In this document: one piece after another, positions 12,735 to 23,060 of the stretch
Layout of the letters: each line of letters starts with the position of its first letter
Position numbering within the stretch: position 1 is the first letter of the stretch
Assembly (NCBI RefSeq): GCF_019578655.1
Contig: NC_063264.1
Location: forward strand, 24,265,688-24,329,687
Source of the DNA: Ricinus communis
Lineage: Eukaryota > Streptophyta > Magnoliopsida > Malpighiales > Euphorbiaceae
DNA length: 64,000 nt
Direction: 5' to 3'
The notes under the pieces: generated by a model
What the model saw: the letters and a program-made list of their open reading frames with translations, nothing else
Told to the model about the DNA's origin: nothing
The model's database searches: none
Program-made: the position numbers and the translations under genes

Positions 12735-13349
12735 AATTATATTTTCGGTGTCTAAACTTGTCAAAAATGACAATCGAGTGGTTGAACTTTTAAAACTAAT
12801 AATAAAGTATGGTAATCTGTAAAAAACTAACAAAATAGTATTTTTAATAGGTCACATACTATAAATACCGACATTAATTTTTTATGTTAAATGAGATGGT
12901 AAATAAAAGGCATGTAGTAAAAATGTGTTGTAAAAATAATAAAATGACAAACTTATTCATTATATACAAACGCATTTTTACCAAATTATTAGAGTTTTAT
13001 AGTACAATAAATATTATGATTTATAAATTGAAAATTAATGATTAAATCGCTAAATTAGAGATTAATAGAGGTTAGAAAAAGAGGTTTGATGGAAAGAGAT
13101 TCTGAAAACATAAATAAGATAAAACTTACCCTAAAGTTATATCACTAATGAATCTAGATTAGTTTTGACGCGTTCAACAATTTTTATTCTCTCATCTATA
13201 TCAGTAAAAATTTAAGAAAAATCTAAAAGTCACCTGCTAAAACACCATTTTATTATTATTTTACACATTGTCACACTTAATTATTAGTTTTAAACATTCA
13301 ACCACTCAATTGTCATTTCTTGACAAGTTTAGAAACTAAAAATATAATT
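12735..13349. mobile_element. Long-TIR MITE (about 615 bp)
   Basis: The first roughly 120 bases (AATTATATTTTCGGTGTC onward, including GACAATCGAGTGGTTGAA) recur as a diverged reverse complement at about 13215-13349 (with GACAATTGAGTGGTTGAA read on minus). Between them is A/T-rich sequence without a transposase frame. Long TIRs would fit a Mutator-like non-autonomous element. A 9-bp target duplication was not established. Confidence 0.75.
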
Positions 13350-13693
13350 CAACCTTAAAACTATAAAATATTTCCTAAAAATTCATTCTAAATTACTTTA
13401 ATTATCTTTTATTCAGAAAGAGAGAGTGTATTTTTCAAAGTAGGATTAATTTAAATTAGATATACAAAAGTTTGGACTAAAAAAATTTTAGATTTAGTTA
13501 AATTGAAATGAGACAAGACTAACTATCAAATTGAACTTTGTTCCTATATATAACAAATACTTTTATGTTATTTGATTAGGCTGTGAATTTGGGAATTGTT
13601 ATATCCTGGACCCAGGTACATTTGCATCATATACCCAAAACTAAACACACGCGTGTGTTAATAGTTAATTAAGTTAGGTGCTTTTGTAATTAT

Positions 13694-13954
13694 TGTTAAT
13701 ATTGAATAAAAGATGAATACATATGTTCATTGTTGAAATGATGAAGCTTAAATACAAGAAATATAACTTCTTTCAGAAAATAAAGCTACTGCAATTGGAA
13801 ATTAGGACTCAACAAACAAAAACAACTAATTGATTTGACTAGGTGCCACTTATTCACATATGCTAAAAACTAGCTAACAAACTTGGACTCATTCTTCAAA
13901 CAACTATAGCTGTGATCTTATCAGCTTTGTTCAAGAAAGGCTCAAATTCTTACA
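13694..13954 (-). repeat. 3' LTR of the copia element
   Basis: A 261-bp terminal repeat beginning TGTTAATATTGAATAAAAG and ending ATTCTTACA on the plus strand. It aligns along its whole length with 18009-18274. Confidence 0.93.
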
Positions 13955-14944
13955 CACCTCCTTTGAGACTTTTCTTGACTACATCAATTTTAATCTTCAA
14001 TTCTCCAAGCTTTGACCTAGGTAATGATTTTGTCAGTAAATCTGCAAGTTGTTCCTCAAATTTGCAATGTTTCATTTCAATGGTCCCATTCTTTTCAGCT
14101 TCTTGAAGAGCATGATATTTAACACTGATGTGTTTAGTTCTTCCATGGTGTATTGGATTTTTTGCCATGCAAATAACTGATTTATTGTCACACCAAATCT
14201 GAGTTGGACCTGGACTTACTTGAGCAATATCAACCAATATTTTGTTAATCCACAAGGCTTGATTTACAGTTGTTGTTGCTACAATATACTCAGCTTCGGC
14301 TGAGGATTAAGCCACTACATCTTGCTTTCTTGAATTCTAAGAGAATGCTCCATTGCCAAATGAAAAAATATAACCAATTGTACTCTTGGAGTCATCAACG
14401 CTGCCTGCCCAGTTACTATCAACATATCCTTCAAGAATTACATTTTCATGCCTGTTGTACCAGATACCTTCATTAAGAGTCCCTTTCAAGTATCTAAGAA
14501 CCCTTTTTGCTACACAAAGATGAGTTTGAGATGGGGAATGCATGAACATTGATAACAGACTTGCTGAAAACATGATATCCGGTCAGTTGCGATTACATGA
14601 AGTCGCTAACTATATACGAAAATACAAGCATCAGCTTGTTTATTTCTATCATTCTTGGACAATTTTTGATTTGTGACAAGTGGAGTTGTCACTAGTTTAC
14701 ACTTTTCCATTTTGAATTTCTTGAGTATGATGTCTGCATATTTTTGTTGAGAAAGGAAAATTCCTTCATTTGATTGATGCACCTCCATACCCAAAAAATA
14801 TTTGGCTTCTCCAAGATCGGTCATTTCAAAAACCTGCATCATTACTTTCTTGAATTCCTCCACCATAAGCAAATCATTACCAGTTATAAATAAATCATCA
14901 ACATATAATGACACAAGTAATTTTCTGTTGCCAACCTTCTTCAC
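13950..14944 (-). pseudogene. Copia reverse transcriptase (C-terminal) and RNase H remnant
   Basis: Three frame segments follow one another on minus. The piece at 14944-14606 carries the reverse-transcriptase catalytic motif in SLYVDDLFITGND and then YFLGMEVHQS. The piece at 14573-14337 has RYLKGTLNEGIWY and DSNWAGSVDDSKSTIGY, the start of the RNase H region. The piece at 14255-13950 has WCDNKSVICMAKNP and ends with EEQLADLLTKSLP, a standard copia RNase H tail. Stops or shifts separate the pieces: near 14310 the expected W of the SSAEAEY region is lost to a stop, and near 14590 there is a further break. Upstream, 14945-16030 still holds recognisable but broken RT sequence such as ALYGLKQAPRA-like residues near 15020. 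Confidence 0.85.
13955..13968 (-). other. Copia polypurine tract
   Basis: Read on minus, TCTCAAAGGAGGTG abuts the 3' LTR. This is the normal position of the plus-strand primer. It also encodes the last residues of the RNase H frame (GGV, then stop inside the LTR). Confidence 0.75.
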
Positions 14945-16031
14945 ATAAAAAGTTTATTCATTTTGGCTTTTGCAAAAACCTTGATTGATAAAGTGAGCAT
15001 CCACTTTGCTGTACTAGGCTCTAGGAGCTTGTTTCAGTCCGTATAGAGCTTTCTTAAACTTGTAAACATCATTTTCATGACCCGCAACCACAAGACCTTG
15101 GGGCTGGTCAATATATATGTCTTCTTACAACTCACCATTCAAGAATGCTAATTTTACATCTAGATGAAAGATTTTCCATCCTAAATGTGCTGCAAGTGCT
15201 ATGAGCATCCGTATGGTTTCATGTCTTACCACCGGAGCAAATGTATCTCCAAAATCAATTCCAGGCAACTAGGAATAGCCTTTCACTACCAATCTGGCTT
15301 TATGCTTGTAGAGGGAACCATCTAGATTTATTTTAGACCTATAAATTCATTTGACACCGATGACATGTCGATGTTTTGGTCTTGTAACAAGTTCCCATGT
15401 GTTGTTCTTGTTAATCATGGCAATTTCCACTTTCATTGCATCTAACCATTATGGTAGTTGTGACGCCTCCTCAAAGCTTGAAGGTTCAGCTATGATAAAA
15501 ATTCACCTACCATAAAAGTCAGCTAAGGATTTAGTCCTTAGCATTGGAGCATCAGGTTCTGAATCTGACTTTTGAGTATGATCAGCATCCTCCACATCTT
15601 CATTGATATTGAGAATTTATTGAACTTCATTAGTATTCCAATTCCAATATGCAGCCTCATCAACTTGAATGTCCCTGCAAACAATGATTTTTTTTTGTCT
15701 CCAAGCTATAAACTCTATAACCTTTTGACATTGATACACAACCTAAGAAGATACCAGTTTCAGCTTTCATGTCAAGCTTGGTTCATTTTTCTTTTAGTAT
15801 ATGTACATAACATAGTGATCCGAAAATTCTCAAGTGACTGACTGAAGGTTTTACACTTGTGAAAGCCTCAATTGGTGTCATATCTTGAACAGCTCTTGTA
15901 TGTAATCTTTTCAATAGATAGACTGCATTGTATACAGCCTCCACCCAAAAAGATTAAGGCAAATGCTTCTCAGTAAGCATGCATCGCGCCATTTCCAAAA
16001 CGGTTCTGTTTTTTCTCTTTGCTATGCCATT

Positions 16032-16900
16032 TTATTCTGGAGCATAACTTACAGTAAGTTGATGATTGATCCTCATTTTTTCACAAAATGAGTTGAATTT
16101 GCTAGAAATATATTCTTTTCCATTATCCGATCTCAGCTTCTTTATTTTGCAGCCACTTTGATTTTCTACCAGAATTTTGAACTTTCTGAACACTTCAGAA
16201 GTTTGAGATTTGTTAGACAAGAAGTAGACCCATGTCATTCGTGTAAGATCATCTATAAACAAGATGAAATAAAGATTGTCGTTGATAGATGAACACCTCA
16301 TTGGACCACATATATCAGTATGGATGAGCTCAAGTTTTACCTTAGCTCTAAAACCAGCTTCAGAAAATGGTTTTCTGTGAATCTTTCCCAATTGACATGC
16401 CTTGCAGATTTCAGTGCTTTCACCACTTATCTCTGACATATTTGAGACCATTTCACTAGATTCCATATGTTTAAGAGCATTCAGGTTAAAATGACCGAAT
16501 CTTTTATACCATAGTTGTGTATCATCATGCTTTGCTACAAAAGCTAAATGGGTTATTTGGTTCCAACATATAGGAAAGCTTCTATTTCTCATTGCAACTC
16601 TTGCAATTTCAGCTCCATTTTCATCAAACATGATGCAAAATATTTCTTTGAATGAAAGAGTATAACCCTTATTCATCATCTGTGCTACACTTAATAGATT
16701 TTGGTCAAGTTCAGGAATGAACAAGACATCAAGGATTTGCTTTGCACCTTTGCTAGTTTGTAAAGTAATGGTACCTCTTCCTTTTGCATCTAGAACTTTC
16801 CCATTACTAAGTTTCACACTCCCTATGTAAGTTCTGTCCAACTTGGTAAAGAGATTCAAGTCGTTTGCCATATGACTAGTGCAACCGCTGTCTACGTACT
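16032..16900 (-). pseudogene. Copia protease end, GAG-pre-integrase and integrase remnant
   Basis: The active-site motif VDSGCTSHM of the aspartic protease is readable at about 16865-16895, preceded by a stop where the family usually has Trp. The GAG-pre-integrase zinc finger follows (LWYKRFGHFN then ICKACQLGKIHRKPF), and then the integrase catalytic core, with two acidic residues in LIHTDICGPM and LRSDNGKEY. The frame ends in SYAPE followed by a stop where Gln is expected (16029-16031), after which NGIAKRKNRT continues in frame; the third catalytic Glu lies in that usual continuation. The enzyme is therefore interrupted but little changed. Confidence 0.88.
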
Positions 16901-17048
16901 AGGTTTGTCTTGAAGCTATTCCATTTCTTGTCACCATGAATAGATGATCTTCGGTTGGCTTTTGCTCTTTGGTGTAGTTGGCTTCTTGAGTTGGTGGTTG
17001 TTGCTCTTGCTAGTGTTTCTCCTTTTGACAATCCACCTCCATATGTCC

Positions 17049-17891
17049 TCATTTTTTGCAAAATCTGCACTGAATTTTTCCTTTATGCCAACAATCCTTC
17101 TCCAAATGATTTGTTTTCTTGCATGTTCCACATGGCGGAAATGTGCCTCTTGGTGCAGCAGATGCCTTGCCTTTATTTCTTTTATCAACTTTGATTTGGC
17201 CACCATGAGTTTGTTGATTGCTGTTATGTCTTGCTTGGAAGGCTTCCTCCATCATAGCTCCATTTCTCATAAATGATCTAGCTTCCTGAGCTTGAAGTTT
17301 ACTAACAAGATTTGAAATAGTCAGCCTTGTGAGGTTGCATGATTCCTCTATTGCGGCTATTTTGGCTTCAAACTTCTCAGGTAAGCTTATCAACATTTTT
17401 TCTACTACCTTGTAGTCTTGGATATCCTCTTCGTAGAGTCTCATCTGATTGATAAGCCCTAGCACTTTGGTGGAGTATTCCTTAACCGTTTCGTTGTCTT
17501 TCATCTTTAATAATTCAAACTCTCTTTTAAGAGTTAAAATTCTGACTATCTTGTCTCTTGCATCACCTTCGTATTGCTTCTCAAGTTCATCCCAAATGTC
17601 TTTTGCAGCTTCCAGTTGCATTATCTTGGTGAAAACACAATCTGGTAAGGCTGAATAAATGGTGGTCACAGCCTTGTGTCTCTTCATCCTTTCTTCTTCA
17701 TGGTACTTTATCTGAGCTATAGTTGGATCAGCTCTTAATGGTGGGACTAGTGAATTGTGCTCAACTATTTCCCAAAGACCTAATGACTTCAGGTAAGCCT
17801 TCATTTTTACTACCCAGAGTTGATAGTTTTCACCTGTGAGTGTTGGAACAGCAGGTGTATTTGAATTGCCAAAGGCCATTTGTGCTTTCAA
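17049..17891 (-). pseudogene. Copia GAG polyprotein N-terminal part
   Basis: An open frame of 280 residues begins MKAQMAFGNSNTPAVP and contains the GAG/UBN2-type core (YQLWVVKMKAYLKSLGLWE near residues 23-42; later EYSTKVLGLINQMRL). A CCHC zinc knuckle, CGTCKKTNHLEKDC, lies near the end, and a second knuckle starts (CRFCKK) where the frame is lost near 17049-17060. GAG coats the retroelement RNA in particles. The start codon is the first ATG after the PBS and leader. Confidence 0.88.
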
Positions 17892-17995
17892 GGAGGTTCA
17901 CTCTTTAAGTGTTTAGGTGTTAACTCTCAGGTGTTTAAGCTCACACAAACTAACTCTTGTTTTGCACACAAATTCATAACCCTTAAGAATGAAAT

Positions 17996-18007
17996 ACTCT
18001 GATACCA
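17996..18007 (-). other. Copia primer-binding site
   Basis: On minus this reads TGGTATCAGAGT, one base from the end of the 5' LTR. It matches the usual plant copia primer site for initiator methionine tRNA (TGGTATCAGAGC) except for the last base. Confidence 0.9.
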
Positions 18008-18008
18008 A

Positions 18009-18274
18009 TGTTAAATATTGAATAAAAGATGAAGACATATGTTCATTGTTGAAATTGTGAAGCTTGAATACAAGAAATATAACAACTTCTTTCAGAAAAT
18101 AAAGCTACCGCAACTGGAAATTAGAACTCAACAAACAAAAACAACTAATTGCATTTGACTAGGTGCCACTTATTCACATGTGCTAAAAACTAGCTAACAA
18201 ACTCGGACTCATTCTTCAAATAACTATAGCTGTGATCTTATCAGCTCTGTTCAGGAAAGGCTCAAATTCTTACA
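18009..18274 (-). repeat. 5' LTR of the copia element
   Basis: A 266-bp terminal repeat, partner of 13694-13954. It begins TGTTAAATATTG and ends ATTCTTACA on plus. Five extra bases in three small indels account for the length difference. Confidence 0.93.
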
Positions 18275-18834
18275 ATTAAAAAATTTGGCTTGTAATATGA
18301 TTAAATGTCTAATTAATTAAAAAGACATAAATAAACTAATACCACAAATTTAAATTCATTACAAGATACATAAATTATTATACTCTAAAATAATTCTTTT
18401 ATTACATCCCAACTTCTCATTTTATATTAAATACTACTAATAATCTTATTATTATATTTTTATTTCAATTATTATATTTTAGTATATTTTATAGTTCTTT
18501 TCACATAAATTTATTTTTTAATAATATGCTAGTATGAAAATATTATATATTAAAATTAAAATAATTTTAATCAACATAATTAAAAATAAAAATAGAGAAA
18601 AGTAATTTTATATTTCTAAGAATATAACTGATTTTATTTTTATCATTTTTGTCCTTTCTCAATTTAATTCCAAATATCACCATTATAGTTTAAATTTATA
18701 AAATGACTTGTAGATTCATATATTATAAATTATAAATTCATCATATATACATCTGAGGTTTATAGATTGTAGTTTGGATACTCATAAATTAAATAAAAAC
18801 ATAGTCATATGTTAAGATAGATTCATCAATAAAA
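18275..18834. other. AT-rich spacer
   Basis: Nothing recognisable; strongly A/T-rich with no open frame of note. Confidence 0.4.
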
Positions 18835-19335
18835 ACTAATGAATACATAGTTTGATTTCAATGAACTTGACACTAATAAAATATAAATATACACTTTATA
18901 GGTAATCAACCTAAAAACTATGTTTAATAAATATGATACTAATAATAGATGAATATACACTTTATAAGTAATGAACCTAAAATTTATGTTTAATAAACCT
19001 GAAGTTTATCTTTAATGAACCTGAACTTATAACAGATGAATATACACTTTATAAGTAATGAACCTAAAGTTTATATTTAACGAACCCGACACTTATAATA
19101 TATGAATATACACTTTATAAGTAATAAACCTAAAAATTATGTTTAATAAATCTAACACAAATAATAGATAAATATACACTTTATAAGTAATGGATCTAAA
19201 GTTTACGTTTAATGAACCTGAACTAATAACAGATGAATATAAACTTTATAATTAATGAATCTAAAATTTATGTTTAATGAACCTGACACAAATAATAAAT
19301 GAATATACACTTTATAAGTAATGAATATGATACCC
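18835..19335 (+). repeat. 66-bp tandem repeat (minisatellite)
   Basis: The marker ACACTTTATAAGTAATGAAC recurs with small changes at about 18891, 18957, 19044, 19110, 19176, 19241 and 19307. The spacing is 66, 87, 66, 66, 65 and 66 bases. Each unit also carries TTTATGTTTAATGAACCTGA and an AATAATAGATGAATAT-type link. The one 87-base interval contains an extra copy of about 21 bases of the CCTGAAGTTTA part. About seven units are present, diverged but in register. Confidence 0.9.
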
Positions 19336-20734
19336 ATGTAAAATATAAATTAATACAAGTTAAATAATAATAGGTTCATATCAACAAACCATAAGTTCAT
19401 TAAATATACATTTGAGATTCTTATAATATAATACATTCATAACTTGAAAAGTGAAAAGGACAATTATTAAAAAGTTGATATATACGCATTTTTTTTATTT
19501 TTTAATATTGTATTTATAACAAATAATAAAAAATTAAAATTTATTAACTATTATTAAAAAATTTAGTTTTTTAAGTAATAATATAATTAATATTTAATGT
19601 AAAATAAAGTCAATTTCAAAATTTAATGCTTAATAAAATTATTAATTTGCCAAATATCAAATATAAAATTATATTATAAAATTTATAATTAAGTAGCTTG
19701 GGACATGACTATTTTATTGTTCATAAAATCATATAAAATTAAAAAAAATAAAAGAATTAATACAATTATTGAAAATGTGTATTATCGTATTGAAAATGCT
19801 TGGAATCACTTTTAATTATTGATAACATTAAAGGAAATTCATTTTAGCAAGATGCAGACACAAGCACATAAGTATCAAAATTCAAATAAGCACATTTGAA
19901 TTAATTTAAAAAGATTTTCAAGTTTTAAGCAAGCAAACATTAAAAAAATGAATAAAGTAGGAGAGAATAAAAAGATAATAAAGAAAGAAACACAAAAGAT
20001 TTATCGTGATTCAGCAATCATGCCTAACCGAGTCATTAAAGATAGACTCTGAGCTTCTCTCCATATTAACTCTATTAACTATATTAACGCACTAGACTTA
20101 AGCCTTTATAGTATTTTATATAGGAAATTTTACCACTTACTTAATTTCTTAAAATAATTACAAGAATATTTCCTTTTTTATTTTTATTCTTAAAATTACT
20201 CATTATTGTTGTCAAAAGTACTCATTCTTTACTATTTTCATCTTTTATATTAGATGTTCGGTCCAAAGTCAACATCAAGTGCTATTGTGACCTACCAATG
20301 ATTTGAAAAATTCATTTTCAGCGTCGAATAAGCATAAAATCAAATAAAATGCAACAATATTTCATAAAAAATCAAAATGTATCCAACATATACCTTTTCA
20401 TATGAAAACACAATACCTATGAAAAAACCAAATCTAGGTATGGTTGCAAATAAAATCCCGTAAATAGATTTATGTTTTTGGGTATTTTGTTGTTAGCAAT
20501 ATTTGAGGGTATTTTTGTATTATTTTATATTTCTATGACATTTATGAAAAAAATCCTATTTTATAATCCTATTATTTTACAAGTAGTAATTCCTCTCTCT
20601 TACTATAAGCTTTTTATAAGGTGCTTGCAACCCAGCATCCGATTGAAAACTTTTACATCTAACACCTATATAGAACAATTTTGCTCTAAAATTAGAACAC
20701 TTGACGAAGATATTATTTTAATTTTTAATACATA
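19336..20734. other. Intergenic, degenerate repeat sequence
   Basis: A/T-rich. The patch at about 19980-20130 (GATTTATCGTGATTCAGC) resembles leader or LTR sequence of degraded retroelements but has no clear ends. The open frame at 20472-20750 has no family motif. Confidence 0.35.
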
Positions 20735-21850
20735 TTGGTATCTCATGTAGTAAAGCTGACTCTTCTTTATGTCATTATACTAATGCTAATATATGTGGAT
20801 GAGATTGTGCTCATAGGAAACAATAAAGGTTACATTCACATTCTCATACGGAGACCTCGGCATAGAGGTGCAACACTTCTCTGGAGGCATTACCATTTCA
20901 CAAAGAAAGTATACCAGAGATCTTCTTGAACGAGCAAAAATACTTGGCAGCTCTTATATCAATAAACTAATGGCTTTCAAATCTCCACCAAGTCCACAAG
21001 AAATGAGTCCAATTGAAGCAAAAGAATTTTGAAGTTTGGTAGATACACTTTAATACTTAACCTACACTAATCCTAACATCATTCAAGCTGTCAACAAAGT
21101 ATGCCAAGGACTCCAAAATTTAATTGAAGGGAACCTGAAAGTAAACGCATTCTTTACTACCTCAAAGGAACGATGGACTATGGAATCAAGTGCCTAGCTC
21201 AAAGTTCCTTCGAGTCGTATGGATTTTGCAATGTGGATTGGGCAGGATGCCCAGATACTACAAGGAGCACCATTGATTATTGCATCTACTCGGTTGCTAA
21301 TTGGTTTCTTGGTCTTAGTAGAAACAACCCACAATCCCTTGGTCAAGCTCTAAAGTTGCATACATGTTAATGGCCACTACCACAACCGAGTTAGTTTGGA
21401 AACATTCCTCCTTATTAAAGACATCTGTCTAAAACTCTATGACACCCCACAACTATTTTATGGCAACAAAAGTGCTCCCTACATTACCATATAAACCATG
21501 TCTTCCATGCTCGTAAAGAACATATAAAGATCGACTATAATTACTCCGAGAGCATATAGATGAGACGATAAAGGTCTTTTCTAGCTTAATTAAAATTTTA
21601 AATTCGAATTTTAAGTATGCAGCTATATTAAAACTCTTGAGAGATTATTTTACCATCTGTAATAGTCTTGCTCGACACACTCTAGATTAAAATTAGATAT
21701 GTAAATTTTATTTGATCAAGAAAAGGGTTGCCATTGGTGCTTTAACCACTCATTACATTTCCTGTTCTCATAAGATTGTGGATACATTAATAAAGCGTTT
21801 ACCAAAGTTGCCATTTTTTAACTTTCGACCCAAGCTTGGAGTCCACTATT
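20735..21850 (+). pseudogene. Copia reverse transcriptase/RNase H fragment, interrupted
   Basis: On plus, a broken frame begins with the RT catalytic loop as LIYVDEIVLIGNNK (about 20778-20826). It continues LGIEVQHFSGGITISQRKY (about 20845) and then RNase H residues NVDWAGCPDTTRSTIDYC (about 21230-21285). It ends with IGALTTHYISCSHKIVD and LPFFNFRPKLGV at 21727-21845. At least five stops or shifts are present. The stretch 21539-21706 is foreign: it interrupts the KIDY/FIREKVA region and matches the repeat at 2688-2818. This copy belongs to a different copia family from 13694-18274. Confidence 0.85.
21539..21706 (-). repeat. Dispersed repeat inserted in copia RNase H
   Basis: About 130 bases (21546-21668) match 2688-2818 in inverted orientation, including CTCAAGAGTTTT, AGCTGCATAC, TTAAGCTAGAA and ATCTCATCTAT-like blocks on minus. 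It splits an otherwise continuous RNase H region, so it arrived after the copia copy. I do not recognise the family; there is no coding sequence. Confidence 0.65.
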
Positions 21851-22067
21851 TCAACTTGAAAAAGGATGAAATGGAACATAATCAAGTTGAGGACAGAGGA
21901 CCTGTAGAGTTCAGGTGTGATCATACCTTAAGAGAGTTCTGTGGTGCAGATTTACAAAGTTTGGGCGGAGGACCTGCGAAGTTAAGGCGTGGGCACGCAT
22001 TAACAGCACAGATCTTAGCTTGGAACGCAAGTCGTAACTTGAAAGGTGCTCATATCTCTATACTTTT

Positions 22068-23060
22068 TTGATAGAATGTGTGATTGGTATTATTATTAAT
22101 GAAGACAAACATGTTACTGTGATTGAGCAAGTTACCCAAGCCTTTAGGCTTACCCAATTACACCCAGAAAAGACTAATCTGTAGCTCAATCACAGGAAAC
22201 AAACCAAGGACCCAAGATAAAATAAATCCAGCCTTATAAAGCAGGTAGAATGTCCGAAAGGTGCTACAGGGAATTACACAGAATCAAAAACTGAAGCTCA
22301 GTTGCTACTGATAGAATATTGCAGCGCCTTTAGATGAGTGAGCTGGCGAGGCAAAATTTTTACTCATATGATTAAAGGATGCCTGAAAGAAAATCACCTC
22401 GAATGTCAGAGCAAGCTCAACGCTAGAATTGAGCAACAAAATCAGTTTGACGATTTACATCAGACTTTTCCAGAGCGTCAGCAGATGCATTAGCTTTCTC
22501 TGAAAATGTGCGAGATAGAGAAATAAGGGCAAAGCTCAATGAGGGCTTTGATTTTGCAGAGTAGATCCCAGAATATCCATGGACTCTCAAGGAAGTTGCC
22601 ATTAACCCATCCCACGACATTTCTTGAGTCTGATTCGATGACTAGAGTCCTATTTCGCAAAATTTCGAAAGAGTTAGATAGTTCAAGAGCTTTCAGCACT
22701 GCTCGAAGTTCGACCTCGTTAGATTCCATTATTCAAACCGGACGCGCAAATATACCCACAAATTGACCACCAGGATTCCTTAGAATACCACCAATGCCAT
22801 CTGCTCCTGGCTTGCCGATAGCAGAAGCATCCACATCCAGTTAGGCAATTGTGAGACGGGGGGGCCCATATGCTGGTTGGTCTTGAAGGGTTTTTGTTTT
22901 TCCCAGTTCTTGATGCATTCAGAGGATAGGAGGATACGATTTGCAGCAAAGGGGAAGGAAGGATCAAGAGTAGTGATCCAGAAGGTTAGTCTAACTAGGA
23001 TAAGATCAAAAAGCAGATTACTCAATATCAAGGAGTCTGCTAGAATATCTTTGGAAATTA
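22068..23060 (-). pseudogene. LINE (non-LTR) fragment with RNase H domain and 3' UTR
   Basis: Read on minus, the reverse-transcriptase-like RNase H domain of plant L1-type elements is clear: LDVDASAIGKPGADGIGG (about 22818-22765), ESNEVELRAVLKALELS (about 22726-22676), LVIESDSRNVVGWVNG (about 22645-22600) and SHIFRESNASADAL (about 22510-22470). The three acidic positions D, E and D are kept. There is a stop before IMES and at least two frameshifts. Downstream (22422-22068) is a non-coding 3' UTR of about 350 bases ending in a short A-run beside the copia fragment, which suggests insertion next to it. The N-terminal endonuclease and most RT sequence are absent, as in 5'-truncated LINEs. Confidence 0.75.

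Larger units (their letters stand above)
13694..18274 (-). mobile_element. Full-length Ty1/copia LTR retrotransposon, coding-dead
   Basis: A 4581-bp element transcribed on minus, so its 5' LTR is at the right. It has two TG...CA LTRs, an initiator-Met-tRNA-type PBS next to the right LTR and a purine tract next to the left LTR. Domains follow the copia order GAG, protease, integrase, reverse transcriptase, RNase H. The frame is broken in several places, including stops in the protease and integrase, so it cannot make its own proteins. The LTRs differ by about 12 substitutions and 3 small indels over about 260 bp. The flanks read ATTAT (left) and ATTAA (right), an imperfect candidate 5-bp duplication. 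Confidence 0.93.

Noticed and set aside
12573..12833. Overlapping open frames on both strands
   Set aside because: Low-complexity sequence from repeated ATG/GTG/GCA triplets that runs into the MITE end. No domain and no promoter.
16944..17276. Plus-strand frames of 79-110 codons
   Set aside because: Antisense to the copia GAG/zinc-knuckle region.
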